DNA of 24,124 nt from assembly GCA_963789885.1 (NCBI GenBank), contig CAWBNB010000053.1, positions 1-24,124 on the forward strand, read 5' to 3'. Source of the stretch: DATEDA01 sp963789885 (GTDB lineage Bacteria; Pseudomonadota; Gammaproteobacteria; Burkholderiales; SG8-39). Positions within the stretch are counted from its first letter, which is position 1. Each line of letters starts with the position of its first letter. The translations under genes were made by a program, and so were the position numbers. Shown in pieces: positions 7,748 through 14,534 of the stretch. The notes under the pieces were generated by a model. That model was not told the DNA's origin and searched no databases. It saw only the letters and a program-made list of their open reading frames with translations.

Positions 7748-9013
7748 CTATTGGCTCAACCCAGTGCCCAGATTCGTCCCACCGGGCGCGCCAGACAATC
7801 CACGGGGTTGTGCCGCCGCTGGCCGCGGTCGGGCGTACCCCAGCGCGAACGCGACGAGCGCCAGGACGGCGCACGCGACCAGGATGGCGAACATCGGGTG
7901 CGGCGAGCCATCGTGGCTGAACCCGACGAGCTGCACCACGCAGGCGCCGATCGCCATCTGCATCCCGCTCATCAGTCCCGAGGCGGCGCCCGAGCGCTCG
8001 GGCTGGGCAGCCACGGCGTCTGCCTGTACAGGGGCAATGGCGATCGCGCCGAAGAAGGACAGCGCGATTGCCGGTACGAAAACCGTCGGGGTGCCCCACT
8101 CGAGCGTGCTCGCCGCGATCCAACCCGCGATCGCCGACGCAAGGCAGCCAATCCCAGATATCAGCATGAGCTGCGGGCGTGTGAATCGGTCACCCCAGCG
8201 GCTAGTCAGGTAGTTGCCGGCGACGTAGAAGACGCAGAGCACCGCGAACCACACGCCGTACTCGGTCGCCGAGCCGCCCCGCACCTCGACGATGAGGTAC
8301 GGGATCGCCGCCTGTGTGGCGAAGAACGTCGCCATCACGAACGAGAAGAACAGTGCCGGCGCGAGGTAGCGGCGGTCCCGGAGCAGGGCGTTGAAGTCCT
8401 GCACCGCGTCGCGAATGCCGAGGTCAGCCCGGCGCTTGCCGTGCGTTTCGGGCAGGCGCAATGCAAGCAACGACAGCGCGAGCACCCCGATCAGCGCGCA
8501 CAACCCGAATACCGCACGCCAGCCCACGTGGTCGAGCAGCACTCCGCCGACTGCAGGGGACAGCATCGGCACGAAGATCATCACCACGGTTACGCGCGCC
8601 AGCACCTGGCCGCTGCGGTCCCGGCCGTAGACGTCGTGGACGATGGTGCGCGCGAGCACGAGCCCCGCTGAGCTGCCCGCCGCCTGCACGATACGGCCGA
8701 GGATCAGGAGCTCCGGGGTGGGGGCAGCGGCAGCGACGAGGCTTCCCACGCAGAAGAGCCCGGTGCCGACCAGGATCACGGGCCTGCGGCCAAAGCGATC
8801 CGAGAGGGGTCCGTAGACGAGCGTCATCAACGCGATCGTCGCGAACGCGAGACTGATCAGCGTCTGCGCGGCCGCCATGGGGATCCCGAAATCCCGGTGC
8901 ACGAACGGTACCGCGGGGGTAAGGATCTGCGTCGCCATGGGCCCGAGTGCGTAGGCCGCGATCAGCGCCCCCAGTGCGACCCTGCCCATCCTCGGCGGTG
9001 CGGGACTAGCCAC
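7748..9013 (-). CDS. MFS multidrug efflux transporter, Bcr/CflA subfamily
   Basis: This 421-residue inner-membrane transporter has about 12 hydrophobic segments. MFS motif A appears as GPLSDRFGRRPV between helices 2 and 3, and an antiporter-type helix (VMIFVPMLSPAVGGVLLDHVGW) fits the 12-TM drug:H+ antiporters. The start is GTG at 9013; a shorter start is the ATG at 8989 (MGRVALG). The GTG overlaps a 30-codon leader ORF by 8 nt, which suggests coupled translation. It converges with the LacI gene across 119 bases with no obvious terminator. The exported compound is unknown. Confidence 0.88.
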   Translation of the reverse strand: MASPAPPRMGRVALGALIAAYALGPMATQILTPAVPFVHRDFGIPMAAAQTLISLAFATIALMTLVYGPLSDRFGRRPVILVGTGLFCVGSLVAAAAPTPELLILGRIVQAAGSSAGLVLARTIVHDVYGRDRSGQVLARVTVVMIFVPMLSPAVGGVLLDHVGWRAVFGLCALIGVLALSLLALRLPETHGKRRADLGIRDAVQDFNALLRDRRYLAPALFFSFVMATFFATQAAIPYLIVEVRGGSATEYGVWFAVLCVFYVAGNYLTSRWGDRFTRPQLMLISGIGCLASAIAGWIAASTLEWGTPTVFVPAIALSFFGAIAIAPVQADAVAAQPERSGAASGLMSGMQMAIGACVVQLVGFSHDGSPHPMFAILVACAVLALVAFALGYARPRPAAAQPRGLSGAPGGTNLGTGLSQ

Positions 9014-9098
9014 GGGGCCACTCCGGCTCGATCTGCGCGAAAGGACGCAGGCGCGTTGTCGCGCGACCTTCGAATTGCTCGGTGCGGTCGGCGATCAT
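9006..9098 (-). CDS. 30-codon leader ORF overlapping the MFS start
   Basis: A 30-codon ORF runs from ATG 9098 to TAG at 9006-9008 and starts MIADRTEQFEGRATTRLRPF. It has a GGAG site at normal spacing, better than any site before the MFS GTG at 9013, which it overlaps by 8 nt. It may be a translated leader that delivers ribosomes to the MFS start, or the remnant of an upstream gene. I do not recognise the peptide. Confidence 0.4.
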   Translation of the reverse strand: MIADRTEQFEGRATTRLRPFAQIEPEWPRG

Positions 9099-9368
9099 GA
9101 TGAGTTCTCCGTAATGAATCGAATCAGTTGCCCCGGGATGCGCCGCTCAGTTGGCGAACGCGCTTACGTTCGGAGCGCCGTGCAGCTGGACGAGATGCTA
9201 GAAGCCGCGCGTATCGGCGGAATTTCGCGATCCGCACGGATTGTTATCGGTTTGTATCCATCGGGAGCCCCGGCTTGGAAATCGCGTATGCGCTCTCATT
9301 TGCAATCGAGGCGGGCAGGCGGTGCTTGACCTGCGTGTGCCGCAGGCCAAGCGCCGGGGCCGGTCGCC
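9099..9368. other. Intergenic stretch without recognised features
   Basis: These 270 bases lie between the MFS leader ORF and the end of the ABM gene. ORFs across it are short and unlike known proteins. It presumably carries the MFS promoter on the minus strand, but no convincing hexamer pair was found. Confidence 0.4.
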
Positions 9369-9680
9369 TTACATCGAGCCAGCCGTATTTTTCAAGCCGA
9401 GCACCTCGATCGGTTCGATCGCTGGCGGGCTGGCGAACAATTCCGGGGCCTTTGCAATCAAGGCTTGCGCGATCGGGCCGGAGAGATGCGCCTGGCGGCC
9501 GGCCTCGTCATGGAAAGCGTCGAATACGCCGAAGGTCGTGGGCGACAGGCGCAAGGCGAACCAGATCGGCGTGGTGGCTTCCTGGCGCGCCAGCGCGAGG
9601 CCGGTTTCGAGTAAATCGGCGACCGCGGCTTCCTTGCCGGGCTTGGCTTCGAGGCGGGCGAACAATGCGAGCTTAATCAT
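9369..9680 (-). CDS. ABM-family (antibiotic biosynthesis monooxygenase / YgiN-like) protein
   Basis: This 103-residue dimeric ferredoxin-like-fold protein starts MIKLALFARLEAKPGKEAAV, the typical ABM opening (LFARLEAKPGKE), and has the family's FGVFDAFHDEAGRQAHL stretch. Members are cofactor-free quinol or polyketide monooxygenases, or small stress proteins. The reading frame stays open upstream of 9680, but only ATG 9680 has a ribosome-binding site (AGGAG, 7 nt upstream) and gives the usual family length. It diverges from the GlxA-type regulator, which is its likely controller. Confidence 0.85.
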   Translation of the reverse strand: MIKLALFARLEAKPGKEAAVADLLETGLALARQEATTPIWFALRLSPTTFGVFDAFHDEAGRQAHLSGPIAQALIAKAPELFASPPAIEPIEVLGLKNTAGSM

Positions 9681-9769
9681 CGTGTTTCTCCTGGTTGAAT
9701 TCGCCCCCGGATGCGCAATCGCGCGGCAGGCGAGGGGCGAACTATAGGTTTCGCGGCACCATCCAGCTA

Positions 9770-9797
9770 TTGGCAAAATCGACATCTTTGGTATTAT
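9770..9797 (+). promoter_or_regulatory. Strong sigma70 promoter of the GlxA-type regulator
   Basis: A -35 TTGGCA (9770-9775) and a -10 TATTAT (9792-9797) lie 16 nt apart, each 5/6 to consensus. The expected start site (about 9803-9805) coincides with the ATG at 9805, predicting a leaderless or nearly leaderless mRNA. TGGCAA (9771-9776) and TTGCCA (9800-9805) form a 6-bp inverted repeat that brackets the promoter. Confidence 0.55.
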
Positions 9798-9804
9798 TCT
9801 TGCC

Positions 9805-10767
9805 ATGAAGATCAATGTACTCGCCCTCGACGGGGTATTCGATACCGGGCTGGCCACGGTGCTCGATGCGTTTGCCATTGCCAATGAGTTGGCCGCGATG
9901 AGCGGATTGGAATCGCCGCGCTTCGACGTGACGGTAACCGGCATGCGGCGCCGGATCCGCACCGCGCAAGGCCTGGGTGTGCCGGCAGCGGCGGCGGAAC
10001 GCAAGAAAACGCCGGATTGGGTGGTGGTGCCGGCCATCGGCTGCAAGATGCCCGCGCCGCTGGAGCATGCGCTGACGCGCGCCGATGTGCGCGATGCATT
10101 GGCGATGCTGCGCGCCTGGGCGGGTAACGGCGCATCGATGGCCGCCGCCTGCGTCGGCACTTTCGTGCTGGCCGAAGCAGGCTTGCTCGACGGCGAGCAA
10201 GCGACCACGACCTGGTGGCTCGCGCCGATGTTCCGCCAGCGCTATCCGGAAGTGAAGCTCGACGAATCGCGCATGGTGGTCCGTTCTGGCACAGTCGTCA
10301 CGGCCGGCGCCGCGCTCAGCCATATCGACTTGGCGCTGTCGCTGATACGACAGGCCAGTCCGGAACTGGCGGGGCTGGTCGCGAAGTACCTGGTGGTCGA
10401 CGCCCGTCCGTCGCAATCGGCCTATGCGATCTCCGACCATCTGATCCATGCCGATCCCCTGGTCGAACGCTTCGAGCGCTGGGCGCGCGGACGGCTCGAT
10501 CGCGGATTTTCTCTCGAGGAGGCGGCCGATGCGCTCGCCACCAGCAAGCGCACCCTGGCGCGACGCCTGAAAGACACGCTCGGCAAGACGCCGCTGTCTT
10601 ACTTCCAGGATTTGCGCGTGGAACGCGCGGTGCATCTGCTCAAGACCACCGACCACAACGTCGAGCGGATCGCCTCGATGGTCGGGTATGCCGACGGCGT
10701 GACGTTGCGCACGCTGCTGAGACGGCGCCTCGGGCGCGGCGTGCGCGAGTTGCGGGCCGTGGCATAG
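9805..10767 (+). CDS. GlxA-type regulator (DJ-1/PfpI domain + AraC HTH)
   Basis: The 320-residue protein joins an N-terminal DJ-1/PfpI amidotransferase-like domain to a C-terminal AraC HTH. The N-terminal part (about residues 1-190) opens LALDGVFDTGLATVLDAFAIA and has the nucleophile-elbow Cys in AAACVGTFVLAEAG. The C-terminal part (about 215-315) contains SLEEAADALATSKRTLARRL and VERIASMVGYADGVTLRTLLRR. The architecture is that of GlxA/FtrA regulators. Divergence from the ABM gene suggests control of that gene. There is no Shine-Dalgarno sequence before ATG 9805, which fits the leaderless promoter above. Confidence 0.9.
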   Translation: MKINVLALDGVFDTGLATVLDAFAIANELAAMSGLESPRFDVTVTGMRRRIRTAQGLGVPAAAAERKKTPDWVVVPAIGCKMPAPLEHALTRADVRDALAMLRAWAGNGASMAAACVGTFVLAEAGLLDGEQATTTWWLAPMFRQRYPEVKLDESRMVVRSGTVVTAGAALSHIDLALSLIRQASPELAGLVAKYLVVDARPSQSAYAISDHLIHADPLVERFERWARGRLDRGFSLEEAADALATSKRTLARRLKDTLGKTPLSYFQDLRVERAVHLLKTTDHNVERIASMVGYADGVTLRTLLRRRLGRGVRELRAVA

Positions 10768-10799
10768 GCGGGAGCCATCGATATCGCCATCACCGACAA

Positions 10800-10821
10800 G
10801 CATCCCATGATCATGGGATGC
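10800..10821. repeat. Perfect 22-bp palindrome (possible operator)
   Basis: The half-site GCATCCCATGA is followed at once by its exact complement, giving a 22-bp palindrome with no loop. It lies 33 bp after the GlxA-type gene and 65 bp before a small ORF. It lacks a T-tract and a loop, so it does not look like a terminator. A dimeric-regulator binding site is the simplest reading. Confidence 0.6.
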
Positions 10822-10885
10822 CGATCCTCCGCGAAGCGAACTATGCTGCTCGCATCACTCGGCAGCATCTTTGCGCGAGGCGACC

Positions 10886-11125
10886 ATGGCAACCAGTACT
10901 GCGCGTCCGACAGATTTCGACCGCGCGCGGGCCTGGATTGCCGGACTAACGGGCGTTCTCGTCGTTGTTCCGGCCTTGATCAACGCCGGCATCGATATCT
11001 ATGCGGCATTCGCCAAATTGCCGAAGACCGAGGCGGAACGCGCCACCGTCGAGCTCTTCAAGAAAGAGCACGCGGTTGATCCCCCATGGACGCGCTTTCC
11101 GACGTGCTCTCCGTCGTCCGCCTGA
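10886..11125 (+). CDS. Small one-TM protein, probably truncated at its 3' end
   Basis: ATG 10886 has GAGG 5 nt upstream and opens a 79-codon ORF. Residues 1-62 look genuine: a charged start, one membrane segment (WIAGLTGVLVVVPALINAGIDIY) and an amphipathic tail ending near LFKKE. The last 17 residues are only the out-of-frame reading of the next gene's start (ATG 11086). The original gene was therefore probably cut near 11060-11080. I do not recognise the family. Upstream TTG 10871 is a less likely start. Confidence 0.45.
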   Translation: MATSTARPTDFDRARAWIAGLTGVLVVVPALINAGIDIYAAFAKLPKTEAERATVELFKKEHAVDPPWTRFPTCSPSSA

Positions 11126-12039
11126 CCGGCGCCGTGTTCCTCGAGATGGAGCTGCGCGCGCAGTGGTCGTACCTGACCGCGCCCGCCCGCAAGATCGCCC
11201 ACGTGCTGATGCCGGACGCGGACCACGTGATCCCCTACCACCTCCTGATGGAAGGGACGTGCTTCGCGCGCGTCCTAGACGGCGAGTTCGTCGAGCTCGC
11301 CGCCGGCGACGTCGTGATGTTCCCGGCCGGCGACCGCCACGTGCTCGCCACCGCGAGCGACGTGTCGCGACAGCTCGAGCCGACCGAGATCACGGGCGAG
11401 AGCTTGAGCCTCCTCAGGCGCAACGAGATCGTGCCGTTCAAGGCGGGCGAGTCGGGCGACGTGACCCGCATCGTTTGCGGCTACCTCGCCTGCGACCGGC
11501 GCCTCGCGGAGCCGATCATCCGCAGCCTCCCGCGCCTGCTCAAGGTGAGCCTGCACGACGGCAGCACGGCAGCGTGGGTGCGCAGCTCGATCCAGTACTC
11601 GGTCGCGCAGAGCGCCTCGCAGCGGCCGGGCTCGGGAATGGTCCTCGCGCGACTGTCCGAAGTGCTCTTCGCCGAGTCGATCCGGCAGCACATGGAGACA
11701 CTGCCGCCCGAGGAGACGGGATGGCTCGCCGCGCTGCGCGACCGCTACGTCGGGCGCACGCTCGCGTTCCTGCACGACAGGCCCGCGCATCCGTGGACCG
11801 TCGACGAGCTCGCCGGCAAGGTCGGGTTGTCGCGCTCCGCGCTCGCGCAGCGCTTCGTCGGGCTGATCGGCACGCCGCCCATGGAGTACCTCATGCGCTG
11901 GCGCATCCTGCTCGCGGCCCGGCATCTGCGCGAAAGCCGCGCGCCGGTCATCCGCATCGCGGCCGACGTCGGGTACGAATCGGAGGCCGCGTTCAACCGC
12001 GCGTTCAAGCGCGAGTTCGGCGTGCCGCCCGCCGCGTGA
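11086..12039 (+). CDS. AraC-family regulator with N-terminal cupin (cupin_6-type)
   Basis: The 317-residue protein starts MDALSDVLSVVRLTGAVF, a typical opening of AraC regulators with an N-terminal cupin sensor (HVIPYHLLMEG and ELAAGDVVMFPAGDRHVL near residues 47-90). The C-terminus (about 220-315) holds the two AraC helix-turn-helices: TVDELAGKVGLSRSALAQRF and VIRIAADVGYESEAAFNRAF. There is no strong ribosome-binding site before ATG 11086. It converges with the GFA-like gene, 20 bp apart. Regulators of this type usually control short oxidoreductase or efflux genes; the target here is not evident. Confidence 0.92.
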   Translation: MDALSDVLSVVRLTGAVFLEMELRAQWSYLTAPARKIAHVLMPDADHVIPYHLLMEGTCFARVLDGEFVELAAGDVVMFPAGDRHVLATASDVSRQLEPTEITGESLSLLRRNEIVPFKAGESGDVTRIVCGYLACDRRLAEPIIRSLPRLLKVSLHDGSTAAWVRSSIQYSVAQSASQRPGSGMVLARLSEVLFAESIRQHMETLPPEETGWLAALRDRYVGRTLAFLHDRPAHPWTVDELAGKVGLSRSALAQRFVGLIGTPPMEYLMRWRILLAARHLRESRAPVIRIAADVGYESEAAFNRAFKREFGVPPAA

Positions 12040-12059
12040 CGGCGGCAGGCGGCTGTTGC

Positions 12060-12500
12060 CTAGATAACGTCGGCTACCATCTCGCCCGTTCCGCCCATCT
12101 CCTTCGGCACGTCCCGGAACTTGGGAAGGCCGTCGTGCATCGGCAGCACGGTCTCCCGGTAGTTCACGTGCAGGTTCGCCTTGAACGGGAACGTGCGGAT
12201 GATCGCGGCGTACACGTCGATGAGGCCCCAGTGCGGATGCTCGTTGAGAAGATGCCCGCCGCACGTCTTGCAGTACTTGCGGTAGCTCCGCGGCGTCTTG
12301 TGATACACGCCGACGTTGTCCGCACCCTTCGTGACGCGCACCGACTCCGGTTTCCACAGCGTGAACGCGTTGACCGGCGATGCCGACCAGATACGGCACG
12401 AGTCGCAATGGCAATACCCCATGTTCACCGGGGCGCCCGTCACGGCGATCTGCACCGCGCCGCAGAAGCACGTTCCTTCGTAGGTCCTTTCTGTTTCCAT
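12060..12500 (-). CDS. GFA/CENP-V-fold zinc-binding protein
   Basis: This 146-residue protein has the GFA (glutathione-dependent formaldehyde-activating-like) fold. The zinc cysteines are all present: Cys11 and Cys13 in CFCG, Cys30/32/35 in CHCDSC, and Cys77/Cys80 in CKTCGGHL. Most proteins of this fold have no proven enzyme activity; despite the family name, formaldehyde metabolism should not be assumed. ATG 12500 has GGAGAG about 8 nt upstream. A perfect 16-bp palindrome lies 17-32 nt upstream and is a likely operator. Confidence 0.88.
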   Translation of the reverse strand: METERTYEGTCFCGAVQIAVTGAPVNMGYCHCDSCRIWSASPVNAFTLWKPESVRVTKGADNVGVYHKTPRSYRKYCKTCGGHLLNEHPHWGLIDVYAAIIRTFPFKANLHVNYRETVLPMHDGLPKFRDVPKEMGGTGEMVADVI

Positions 12501-12516
12501 CTCACTCTCCGTTGAA

Positions 12517-12532
12517 CAAGCAACGTTGCTTG
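12517..12532. promoter_or_regulatory. Perfect 16-bp palindrome upstream of the GFA gene
   Basis: CAAGCAACGTTGCTTG is a perfect 16-bp palindrome ending 17 bp before the GFA ATG, in the expected promoter region. Size and symmetry fit a TetR- or MarR-type operator. No such regulator is adjacent; the two nearest regulators are AraC-type, which usually bind direct repeats. Confidence 0.5.
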
Positions 12533-12872
12533 CACGACGGAGATGGTGGGGACGGCGCGCCCCGATAACTTGCCGGGGACGCCTCGCGGTTTTGCCGAGG
12601 CGCTATCATCCGCTCGGCCCCCGTCCCCTGCCATCGCGGGCGGCTGATGTGAGCCACATGGGCCGCTCCCGGCCGAGAACCTGCCGCTAGTCGCCGATGC
12701 TAATTTCAGGCTAAAGCGGTCATTCCCAAAGCCGCTCTTGGCCCGTACTACTATTGTGGGCAGATCATCGCTGTACAACGATGTCTCTGCAGGTCTCCAA
12801 GCTGCCGTCGGAAAATCGCGTCGGCTGGTCCGGTTCACGCCCAACGCTGCCCGTCCACCAGGAGAGTAGATC
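12533..12872. other. Gene-poor region upstream of hcp
   Basis: This roughly 340-base stretch lies between the GFA operator and hcp. It holds small inverted repeats (GCCTCG 12581-12586 with CGAGGC 12596-12601; GGGGACGG 12548-12555 with CCGTCCCC 12621-12628) but no convincing ORF. I looked for a sigma54-type -24/-12 element, common upstream of hcp, and found none with correct spacing. Confidence 0.4.
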
Positions 12873-13373
12873 ATGGCTGTCAACGCATTCATCAGTTTCT
12901 TCGACAAAGCCGACGGCGAGTCCATTCAGAAAGGCAAGGAGAAGTGGATCGAGATCCAAGGCTGGGATTGGGAAATCGAGGCCGAGACCAGCTGGACCAA
13001 AGGTGGGGGTGCCTCGGTGGGCAAACCCAACCCGGGTAAGATGAACTGGGAACACTATTTCGATACTTCGTCGACGGTGATCATGGGTTACATCTGCACC
13101 GGCAAGGCTTTCCCGAAGGTCGAGCTGCAGATGATGAAATCCACTGGCAGCGGCATCCCCCAACCCTATTTCACGATGACTATGGAAGGGGCCTTCATCA
13201 CAAAGATCCAGAACGCCGGGACGGAAGAGGGCAACGTGATGCAGAAGGTCGAGATGGTGTTCAAAACAGTGAAAATCGAGTACCGGCCGCAGGACAACAA
13301 GACCGGCAAGCTCGGTGCGGCCAAGACGTACGCTTGGGACATCCCAGCCGGTACGGCGTCACCCTCTGCCTGA
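12873..13373 (+). CDS. hcp: Hcp-family type VI secretion tube protein
   Basis: This 166-residue protein is of the Hcp1 family, about the usual length. Hcp forms hexameric rings that stack into the T6SS inner tube and can carry effectors. Family features include the opening FISFFDKADGESIQKGKEKWIEIQGWDWEI and a C-terminal VEMVFKTVKIEYRPQD strand before an exposed tail (residues about 140-166). ATG 12873 has GGAG about 10 nt upstream. No tss genes are nearby, so it is an orphan copy that would use apparatus encoded elsewhere. It borders IS and tRNA remnants. Confidence 0.92.
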   Translation: MAVNAFISFFDKADGESIQKGKEKWIEIQGWDWEIEAETSWTKGGGASVGKPNPGKMNWEHYFDTSSTVIMGYICTGKAFPKVELQMMKSTGSGIPQPYFTMTMEGAFITKIQNAGTEEGNVMQKVEMVFKTVKIEYRPQDNKTGKLGAAKTYAWDIPAGTASPSA

Positions 13374-13655
13374 GCTGTCCGCATGCTGGCCGAGCCGAGG
13401 CTGCTGCCGCCTGTCCGGCGCGGCTCATCTTAGCGGGTGAAATGACAGTGCGGCTCGCCTCGACGCGGCGTCGTGGCGGACGTCTGCTTTAGTCCCGGGC
13501 CAACCGGCGCTTTGGGTCGAGGGTTGCCGTTCGCGAACGTTCCAGTTCGGCCGAGGCTGTGTGGAAACGCGTACGTAACCGGTCTTAGACGTACCCGGTA
13601 AGCGATCTCGAGGCCGTTTTGCGATGGCTTTGGATTGGACTTGACCTGTTTCGGC
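13374..13655. other. Non-coding stretch at the edge of the IS remnant
   Basis: These 282 bases contain no convincing ORF. Around 13545-13575 the sequence resembles terminal regions of IS1182-like elements (GAGGCTGTGTGGAAACGC), so one end of the degraded element may lie there. No matching inverted end was found. Confidence 0.3.
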
Positions 13656-13890
13656 CTAGGCTTTCATGAACCCGATCCGCGTTTGCGTTCCGAAGATGTT
13701 TAACGCCCGCTTCAAGTTGTAAGCCAAGACGTGCAGACTCATCTCGGTTCGGACCCTCGGCAAGGTCTTGGTCAGGAAGTGAGCCGATCCCATCCAGGAT
13801 TTCAACGTTCCGAAGGCGTGCTCGACCGTCTGCCTTCGCAGTCGTGACGCCTCGGGCATGCGATCCAGTCGCCGCGTACCTGGGGCATAA
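13656..13890 (-). pseudogene. IS1182-like transposase, C-terminal remnant
   Basis: The minus-strand frame ending at TAG 13656 carries the conserved C-terminus of an IS1182/DDE transposase: RRQTVEHAFGTLKSWMG with the catalytic Glu, then FLTKTLPRVRTEMSLHVLAYNLKRALNI. Upstream of about 13890 the frame continues but the similarity stops (residues before RRLDRMPEA look unrelated). About the last 75 residues of a roughly 450-500-residue enzyme remain, so the element cannot move itself. It marks past insertion and deletion in this zone. Confidence 0.8.
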
Positions 13891-13981
13891 AGCAGATTCA
13901 GACTACCGTGAGGTATTCGACCCGCAGTACGAAGAGGTTTGAGGGGCTTTCGTAGGGAATTCATGTACGGGGAAGAGTGCG

Positions 13982-14008
13982 CTGTTAATCCGCAGACTCG
14001 GGGAGCCA
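13982..14008 (+). pseudogene. tRNA-Asn-like remnant (anticodon arm joined to acceptor end)
   Basis: CTGTTAATCCGCAG (13982-13995) matches the 3' half of a tRNA-Asn anticodon arm with anticodon GTT. One base later CTCGGGGAGCCA (13997-14008) matches the tRNA-Asn acceptor 3' strand with encoded CCA. The T-arm and the 5' half (a TCCCCGA partner strand) are missing. A terminator follows 9 nt later, as expected after a real tRNA gene. It reads as a deleted tRNA gene; chance similarity is possible because only 26 bases are involved. Confidence 0.45.
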
Positions 14009-14016
14009 GCAAACAC

Positions 14017-14052
14017 AACGGCTTAGCGACGCGCTAGGCCGTTTTCGTTTTC
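14017..14052 (+). terminator. Rho-independent terminator
   Basis: AACGGCTTAGCG (14017-14028) pairs with CGCTAGGCCGTT (14032-14043), with one G-U pair and a 3-nt loop, followed by TTTTCGTTTT. It is strong on the plus strand and has no protein gene immediately upstream, so it most likely belonged to the tRNA-Asn-like remnant. Confidence 0.8.
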
Positions 14053-14072
14053 CGCCGTGCCGGGGCGAGTTT

Positions 14073-14135
14073 CGCGTGTCGGATCCGAACCAACAGTGTG
14101 TTGGATCCGGCCCCGCCGCTCCGGCGCGACACGCG
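14073..14135. repeat. 63-bp nested inverted repeat
   Basis: Outer arms CGCGTGTCG (14073-14081) and CGACACGCG (14127-14135) are perfect complements. Inside lies a second hairpin, CCAAC (14090-14094) with GTTGG (14100-14104), flanked by two GGATCC copies. No T-tract follows. It could be a REP/MITE-like remnant or a structured leader of the downstream peptide gene. Confidence 0.5.
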
Positions 14136-14298
14136 CTCCGCACGCTCCGCCAACCCCGCGGGTTCGACCGATTCCGAGAACTTGTTGGCGCGTTGCGACG
14201 CCCCCTCGCACATTGGCACGCCTCGTGCTCAGCTCTGCACCGAGCAGAGCATGGCGCTCGCCTCGAACCCAGTGCAACCGTTAAAGGAGAGAACTCAG

Positions 14299-14499
14299 AT
14301 GACAACGCTGCTGATCAAAGATCTATCGGTGTCCAAACTGCTGGCCCCCGCGCAGATGGCCGCCGTCCAGGGCGGAATGATCAACCTGGATCGACTGACG
14401 CCCCCTCCCACCGATCAAGGCGGGCCGGCGGGTGCCAACGTCCCAGCGATCTGGAATAGCGGCGTGGACGGGCCGATCATTATCTGGAACCGCGGTTAG
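14299..14499 (+). CDS. Double-glycine-leader small peptide (putative RiPP/bacteriocin-like precursor)
   Basis: This 66-residue peptide starts at ATG 14299 with an excellent AAAGGAG site 9 nt upstream. Residues 1-26 form a leader, MTTLLIKDLSVSKLLAPAQM followed by AAVQGG. This is the Nif11/GG-type pattern in which a peptidase-containing ABC exporter (C39 family) cuts after Gly-Gly. It resembles the IKDLS...KELD..AM..V.GG leaders of small proteobacterial peptides, but with LLAP in place of KELD. The predicted mature part (27-66) is 40 residues, Pro/Gly/Asn/Trp-rich, without Cys, ending IIIWNRG. An inner GG (near residue 42) could be a second site. No maturation enzyme or exporter is in the window. 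Coding status is likely; role inferred. Confidence 0.7.
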   Translation: MTTLLIKDLSVSKLLAPAQMAAVQGGMINLDRLTPPPTDQGGPAGANVPAIWNSGVDGPIIIWNRG

Positions 14500-14534
14500 G
14501 CGAGGCCGCAGCACCTCATCAGCCGACAAGCGTC

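Noticed and set aside
12724..12800. A sigma54-type promoter for hcp (TTGGCCCG near 12741)
   Set aside because: The spacing to a GC-type -12 element is wrong (no GC 10 bp after the GG).
14495..14501. GTTAGGC at the GG-peptide stop, as a possible attC end
   Set aside because: No RYYYAAC box at suitable distance and no inverted repeat around it.
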